The notes beneath the pieces are model-generated. The model searched no databases. It saw nothing but the letters and a program-made list of their open reading frames with translations, and was not told where the DNA came from. The position numbers were made by a program, and so were the translations under genes. This document shows positions 42,768-46,792 of a DNA stretch of 46,792 nt, piece after piece. This DNA is from an uncultured Clostridia bacterium (lineage in GTDB: Bacteria; Bacillota; Clostridia; Oscillospirales; Acutalibacteraceae): the NCBI GenBank assembly GCA_944380765.1, contig CALWIO010000017.1:1-46792 (forward strand), given 5' to 3'. Every line of letters starts with the position of its first letter. Positions within the stretch are counted from its first letter, which is position 1.

Positions 42768-44147
42768 ATGGATTATTGTTTTGATAAAAACTGGACTACC
42801 GACAACAACAACGCCGCGCTGGAAGGGGCTGAGGTTGAGAGGTATATCTCGGCTGTTCCCTCAAAGCGGCAGCTTGCCGCCGCCTCTAAGCCCTTTTACG
42901 CCTTTGTTCATTTCGGAATGAACACGGCTACCGGGCGCGAGTGGGGAAGCGGAAAAGAAACAGTTTCGCAGTTTGACATTGAAAAAATCAACCCCGCCCA
43001 ATGGGTAACGGCAATAAAGGCTTCGGGCGCTACGGGCATTATTCTTACCTGCAAACACCATGACGGATTCTGCCTTTGGAACACCGCCGCAACCGATTTT
43101 AATGTAATGAACTCAAAGCTTAAAACCGATATTGTAAAGCTGCTTTCAAAAGAATGCGCCGCTCAGGGAATGGATTTCGGCGTTTATCTTTCGCCGTGGG
43201 ACATGCACGACAGCCGCTACGGAAAAAGCGAGTACAACGACTATTTCTGCGAACAGCTTACAGAACTGCTCACCGGCTACGGCAAGATTTTTGAGGTATG
43301 GTTTGACGGCGCGAAAGGCCGTGACGCCGTTGATTTTGAATATGACTGGGAAAGGTACTATAAGCTTGTGCGCGAGCTTCAGCCCGACGCCAACATAGCG
43401 ATTTGCGGCCCGGATATACGCTGGATAGGCAACGAGGCGGGCAAGACGAGGAACAGTGAATTTTCGGTAGTCCCCTCTTATCTGCGTGACGCGGAAAAAA
43501 CCTCTGAAAAAAGCCAGCACGGCGAGGACGAGGCGGGCAGGCTGTTAAAACTCGATTCAAAGGACGAGGATTTGGGGTCAAGAAGCGTACTCTCAAAGAG
43601 CGCCGATATTTGCTGGTATCCGGCGGAAGTTGATGTTTCAATCCGAAAGGGCTGGTTCTATTCACCGAAAGGAAATATTACGGTAAAATCAGTCCGTAAG
43701 CTGTTTAACATATATTTAACATCTGTCGGCAACAACTGCTCTCTGCTTTTAAATATACCCCCGGACAAAAAAGGGGTAATACATAAAAAAGAAGTAAAGA
43801 CGCTGAAAAGGCTGGGCAGGATGATTGCCTCGGTTACGGCTGAGCCGGTTTTGACAGCGCAGCCCGGCAAACTTTCAAAGGACGAGGGATTCCTTGATTT
43901 TGACTTTAAAGAAAAAAGCCGGATAAAATACGCCGTTATAAGCGAGGACATAACGCAAAGTCAGAGAGTTGAGGTTTTTGAACTGTTCATCAAAAAGGCT
44001 GACGGCACATTCAAGCCGGTTTACAAAGGCACTAACATCGGCTCCAAAAAGATTATAAAAATAGGCGAAAGCTGTACCGGAATCCGCTTTATAATTCGCC
44101 AGAGCCGCTCGGCTCCTATAATAAAGGAAATCGGCTTTTACAAGTAA
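42768..44147 (+). CDS. Alpha-L-fucosidase, GH29 family
   Basis: A 459-residue exoglycosidase releasing L-fucose from glycans. The GH29 TIM-barrel is recognisable by FYAFVHFGMNTATGREWG (~45-62), ILTCKHHDGFCLW (~92-104), YLSPWDMHDSRYG and the nucleophile D180 in FEVWFDGAKG. A shorter beta domain follows. There is no signal peptide, so the enzyme is probably cytoplasmic and works on imported fucosides. FucO at 18533 could process lactaldehyde from the fucose, but no fucose isomerase, kinase or aldolase is in the window. AGGAAG precedes the ATG, and a strong terminator follows. Confidence 0.93.
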   Translation: MDYCFDKNWTTDNNNAALEGAEVERYISAVPSKRQLAAASKPFYAFVHFGMNTATGREWGSGKETVSQFDIEKINPAQWVTAIKASGATGIILTCKHHDGFCLWNTAATDFNVMNSKLKTDIVKLLSKECAAQGMDFGVYLSPWDMHDSRYGKSEYNDYFCEQLTELLTGYGKIFEVWFDGAKGRDAVDFEYDWERYYKLVRELQPDANIAICGPDIRWIGNEAGKTRNSEFSVVPSYLRDAEKTSEKSQHGEDEAGRLLKLDSKDEDLGSRSVLSKSADICWYPAEVDVSIRKGWFYSPKGNITVKSVRKLFNIYLTSVGNNCSLLLNIPPDKKGVIHKKEVKTLKRLGRMIASVTAEPVLTAQPGKLSKDEGFLDFDFKEKSRIKYAVISEDITQSQRVEVFELFIKKADGTFKPVYKGTNIGSKKIIKIGESCTGIRFIIRQSRSAPIIKEIGFYK

Positions 44148-44162
44148 ACAACACTCCGAACT

Positions 44163-44191
44163 AAAAAGCAAACCGTACGGTTTGCTTTTTT
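44163..44191. terminator. Terminator after the fucosidase
   Basis: A fully palindromic hairpin: AAAAAGCAAACC and GGTTTGCTTTTT around GTAC, with T tracts on both strands, so usable in both directions. Confidence 0.9.
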
Positions 44192-44300
44192 CGTAGTACA
44201 CATCATTCTTGAATGTATAATGCTGTTTAGTTTCGTTGACAACAATGCTTTTACGGTCGCAAAACAAATATTATTTCTGTATTGACCTCTATTCCTCACA

Positions 44301-45158
44301 CTAAATTAAATAAGCATTGGGTTTTCTGTATTTTGTTCCCCAAACTTCGCTGTTTCTGTAATTTCGTAATTCGTCTAAATCTATTTCTGCAATACCTATC
44401 TGTTCGCTATTGTCCAATTCCAAAACTTTCATATCTCTGTACTTGCCGTCTTTGGTGTAGGCAATTCCGTCGAAAATCATTGAATGACCGTTATCATCGG
44501 CGTAGTTAGCCATAGCGACAGCAGTCATATTTTCAAACGCTCTGCTTCTCAGTTGAGAGCTTCTGTTTTCATCAATAGGGCAGCTGTTCGGCACTAATAT
44601 AAGTTCTGCTCCTTTTATTGCAAGAGCTCTTGCACTTTCGGGAAATTCTCTGTCAAAGCAAATCATCACACCTGTTTTTACAATTCCTTTTTGCGTTTGC
44701 AAATTGCTTACAAAGAAACCATCGCCTGATTGACAATGCTTTTCCATAGAAAAATCACAAGTGTGAACCTTTGAATAATTCTGTACTATATTTCCGTTAA
44801 TATCAATTAAAGCGGAAGAATTAAAAGGCTTGTCTTTTCCTTTTTTCAAATATGTAATAAGTATTGCAATACCGAGCTTTTTTGCACATTTACGAAATTC
44901 GTTTATATACTGCGAGTCGTTATCAATGGCTATGGACTCCCAATGTTCAAGTTCTTTTTCGTGCCCTTTTTCATCAGGATAATCCCAAGCATTCTCAAAC
45001 GGCGGCATATAACCTATATTCCACATTTCAGGGAACACAACTATGTCTGCCCCCATTTCTTTTGCTCTTTTGCAATATTCTAAACCTTTTAATAATGTGT
45101 CATTTACACAATCCTGTATTTTATTTGCTTGGACTAATGCTATTTTAATTTTATTCAT
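44301..45158 (-). CDS. Carbon-nitrogen hydrolase (nitrilase superfamily amidase)
   Basis: A 285-residue hydrolase of amide or nitrile bonds. The catalytic triad is visible: Glu in VVFPEMWNIGY, Lys in YSKVHTC, and Cys in GVMICFDREFPESAR. NRSSQLRSRAFENMTAVAMANY fits the C-terminal part. No GAT-like partner domain is present, and the amide substrate cannot be predicted. I start at 45158 (MNKIKIALVQ), with an AGAG ribosome site inside the end of the preceding acetyltransferase gene; the ATG at 45176 is less supported. Base composition is clearly AT-richer than the genes to the left, suggesting later acquisition together with the next two entries. Confidence 0.88.
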   Translation of the reverse strand: MNKIKIALVQANKIQDCVNDTLLKGLEYCKRAKEMGADIVVFPEMWNIGYMPPFENAWDYPDEKGHEKELEHWESIAIDNDSQYINEFRKCAKKLGIAILITYLKKGKDKPFNSSALIDINGNIVQNYSKVHTCDFSMEKHCQSGDGFFVSNLQTQKGIVKTGVMICFDREFPESARALAIKGAELILVPNSCPIDENRSSQLRSRAFENMTAVAMANYADDNGHSMIFDGIAYTKDGKYRDMKVLELDNSEQIGIAEIDLDELRNYRNSEVWGTKYRKPNAYLI

Positions 45159-45162
45159 TGCA

Positions 45163-46212
45163 TTACTCTTTTTCATATTTCATTTCTATAACTTCAACAC
45201 CATTATCTTTAACATATTGTCTTACATCTTTAAAACCAATCTTATGATAACAGTTTATTGCTTTTTGATTGTTCATTCTAACATTGAGGTACAGTTCATC
45301 AACATTTTTATTTTCAATAGCAAGCTTAATGGCTTTAGTACCGATACCTTTTCCTCTGTATTGTTTATCTGCAATAAAAATACCAAGAAACGCCTTACTT
45401 TCAGAATTTATTTCAATCCAAAGGCTTCCGATTATTTTGCAATCAAAGCAAATATATTTCCAACATACTAAATCTGCACTATCATTTGGCAATATTCTTG
45501 ACTGATACTGAAATAAATCATCTTTGTACTCATCAAACAAAGTGTATTGAAATAGATTAACATTTCTATCAATGTCAATAAGTGTAACATCATTATTACA
45601 TTTAAAGTTGTGAAGGGATTTGTGCTTGGTTAACTGTTTGATTATGCTCCAGCCTATACTGCTGCTTTTCGCATTTTCAGGAATAGGCAAAAATCCAAAA
45701 TCAAGATATATTTTCACTGCGAGCCAAGTAGTTGTTTGTGTAGGAATTTTTGCATGAGTATATCCCATTGACTTCATAAGAGATAACACATAAGAAATCA
45801 GTGGTTTTGACAAGCCCTTTCCCTGATATTCTCTTTTTACAGCTACCCAATGCAACCATGCAGAACCTGAATTATCCTTACCGGCAATATCGTAAAATGC
45901 AGTTGCTGTGGCAACTTTTTCACCCAAATTATTCACCACAAAAACCATTCTTGTTTTCAGTTCATTTTCTTTGTTGGAGTAATATTTATTCCAAGAATCA
46001 ATGCCCTGCTGAAACGAGTCGAATTCTTTTGCACTTTCTTCAATTTCTATCCAATTGTCTCTGTCACCATTTTTATAAAATTCAAAATGAAATCCTTTAG
46101 GCAGAAAAAATTCAGGAATTGAATCTAAATCTCTTTCAAGCAGAAGTTCATAATACGGTATTCTCTTATCGTGGTTGTCAAAACAGTTTAAAGTTGTATA
46201 TTTTTTTGACAT
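45163..46212 (-). CDS. Tandem GNAT-domain acetyltransferase
   Basis: A 349-residue protein with two GNAT folds. The first (~90-190) has the acetyl-CoA loop in VKREYQGKGLSKPLI; the second (~240-345) has ADKQYRGKGIGTKAIKLAIE and ends MNNQKAINCYHKIGFKDV, the usual GNAT tail. Double-GNAT proteins include mycothiol synthases and some antibiotic-modifying enzymes; which, if either, applies here is unknown. It is followed with a short overlap by the amidase gene. AT-rich composition matches the amidase. Confidence 0.87.
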   Translation of the reverse strand: MSKKYTTLNCFDNHDKRIPYYELLLERDLDSIPEFFLPKGFHFEFYKNGDRDNWIEIEESAKEFDSFQQGIDSWNKYYSNKENELKTRMVFVVNNLGEKVATATAFYDIAGKDNSGSAWLHWVAVKREYQGKGLSKPLISYVLSLMKSMGYTHAKIPTQTTTWLAVKIYLDFGFLPIPENAKSSSIGWSIIKQLTKHKSLHNFKCNNDVTLIDIDRNVNLFQYTLFDEYKDDLFQYQSRILPNDSADLVCWKYICFDCKIIGSLWIEINSESKAFLGIFIADKQYRGKGIGTKAIKLAIENKNVDELYLNVRMNNQKAINCYHKIGFKDVRQYVKDNGVEVIEMKYEKE

Positions 46213-46214
46213 AA

Positions 46215-46575
46215 TTAAACTCCATAAATTTTCTTGATCTGCTTATAGTAAACTTTTTCATCAGCAAAATTTGACAATCCACCAAACTGGCTCATCGTTC
46301 CTATGAGCGGTATGTTTTCAAATACTGTGCCTTTAAGTTTTTCAACAGTTGCATCAGCAAGCTTATCTGCAATCAGCACCTACAAAATTTTGAGGAGTAC
46401 AGCACCAATAGTCAAACCAATACATAGAATGATAAATATGTTTACCAAGGGGCTGATTATACAACTTTTTATCTAAATCACAAGTCAATATAGTTCTGCG
46501 AAAATTATCAATTAAGCCAAATGTCATATCTATTAAAACATCCAACATATTAGAATGGTCATGTTTACTTTACAT
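46215..46575 (-). pseudogene. Decayed gene with DinB-like N-terminal remnant
   Basis: A good ribosome site (AGAGGTGG, near 46580-46587) leads to an ATG at 46575 whose very next codon is a TAA stop. Reading on in the same frame gives SKHDHSNMLDVLIDMTFG and LGKHIYHSMYWFDYW, which recall DinB-type four-helix proteins, until TAA near 46361. A second frame then stays open from ~46376 to the TAA at 46215 (LIADKLADATVEKLKG ... YYKQIKKIYGV), so a premature stop and a frameshift have both occurred, or two fragments are joined. The DinB resemblance is tentative. The remnant lies immediately upstream of the GNAT gene and shares its AT-rich composition. Confidence 0.55.
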
Positions 46576-46666
46576 ATTACCACCTCTAAACACAAAACAG
46601 ATTCTTATATTATACAATTTGATTATACACTAGAATTGTACCAAACACAATAATGTAAAACATAAA

Positions 46667-46690
46667 GGGCAGGATAATCCTGCCCTTTTT
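46667..46690. terminator. Terminator-like hairpin
   Basis: GGGCAGGA (46667-46674), loop TAA, TCCTGCCC (46678-46685), then TTTTT. An A run precedes it, so it can act in either direction, for example for a gene beyond the window end. Confidence 0.75.
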
Positions 46691-46792
46691 CCGCAAAATT
46701 CACCGCCCTCGCGCTTTTGCGCTCGGACCTTGCCGCGGAAAACAGTCCGCCGGACTGTTTTCTTTTTCGCGTCAACCCTCTCAGGGTTCGAA
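46691..46792. repeat. GC-rich chain of palindromes at the window end
   Basis: Several palindromes lie in about 100 bases: GCGC-TTTT-GCGC (46711-46722), a 12-bp stem GAAAACAGTCCG/CGGACTGTTTTC (46738-46749/46751-46762) followed by TTTTT, and AACCCT-CTC-AGGGTT (46774-46788) ending in TTCGAA. Composition differs sharply from the AT-rich sequence beside it. It looks like a dispersed intergenic repeat unit, but one copy alone cannot prove that. Confidence 0.45.

Noticed and set aside
44236..44264. TTGACA after the fucosidase terminator as a plus-strand promoter
   Set aside because: No acceptable -10 at 15-19 nt and no plus-strand gene follows.
46774..46792. AGGGTTCGAA resembling a tRNA T-arm at the window end
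   Set aside because: No D-arm, anticodon arm or acceptor pairing can be found upstream; the preceding bases form unrelated hairpins. It may be a T-arm-like fragment within a repeat.
1..46792. CRISPR arrays, prophage modules, insertion sequences, rRNA genes or known riboswitches
   Set aside because: None could be recognised by eye; there are no regularly spaced direct repeats, transposase or structural phage motifs.

Overview
The window looks like chromosomal DNA of a strictly fermentative, gut-associated Clostridia-type Firmicute (Oscillospiraceae/Ruminococcaceae-like; inferred from gene content and style, not from a marker gene). Supporting signs are strong AGGAGG-type ribosome sites, consensus TTGACA/TATAAT promoters with 16-17 nt spacers, a GSI-alpha type glutamine synthetase, a split multi-subunit glutamate synthase, a lactaldehyde-reductase-type iron alcohol dehydrogenase, and three exoglycosidases (sialidase, alpha-mannosidase, alpha-L-fucosidase) aimed at host glycans. 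There are no rRNA or complete tRNA genes, no CRISPR array, no phage genes and no intact insertion sequence.

Layout. 33-2622: a TetR regulator divergent from a P1B metal ATPase, with two palindromes inside overlapping promoters. 2865-7294 (+): cytidylate-kinase-like protein, GH33 sialidase, and a GPH-type sugar transporter with a long helical C-terminal tail. 7456-10058 (+): two tandem FemAB aminoacyl transferases. 10096-11611 (-): a membrane protein and a GtrA-family protein. 11706-18359 (-): a nitrogen-assimilation block: glnA, then GATase, FMN/Fe-S synthase, ferredoxin-like, FAD and GXGXG subunits of glutamate synthase. glnA has a terminator-like hairpin between promoter and start codon. 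18533-22911 (-): a nucleoside-salvage operon (MTA/SAH-type deaminase, purine nucleoside phosphorylase, MtnA), followed by a FucO-like dehydrogenase with its own promoter. 22951-27426 (-): cyclophilin and an FtsX-type ABC exporter. 27610-30633 (+): a TetR regulator, a CDF exporter with an NDDD (manganese-like) site, and a PRPP-synthetase homologue. 30726-32897 (-): a zinc-ribbon, membrane-anchored beta-propeller-like protein. 33152-41169 (-): nadB, nadC, folC, GH38 alpha-mannosidase and pyk in one tight run. 41519-44147 (+): a membrane-anchored metallophosphoesterase and a GH29 alpha-L-fucosidase. 44301-46575 (-): a visibly AT-richer island with a nitrilase-family amidase, a double-GNAT acetyltransferase and a decayed gene. 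The last ~130 bases are a GC-rich chain of palindromes.

How the parts fit. None of the three glycosidases has a visible signal peptide, so oligosaccharides are probably imported and trimmed inside the cell. The most system-like block is deaminase + 6-oxopurine phosphorylase + MtnA + FucO. It reads as a route that deaminates methylthioadenosine or 5'-deoxyadenosine first, phosphorolyses the inosine form, isomerises the sugar phosphate and finally reduces the aldehyde released by an aldolase that is not in the window. The glnA/glutamate-synthase block carries several cis-regulatory structures (attenuator-like hairpin, nested palindromes) but no recognisable dedicated regulator gene in the window.
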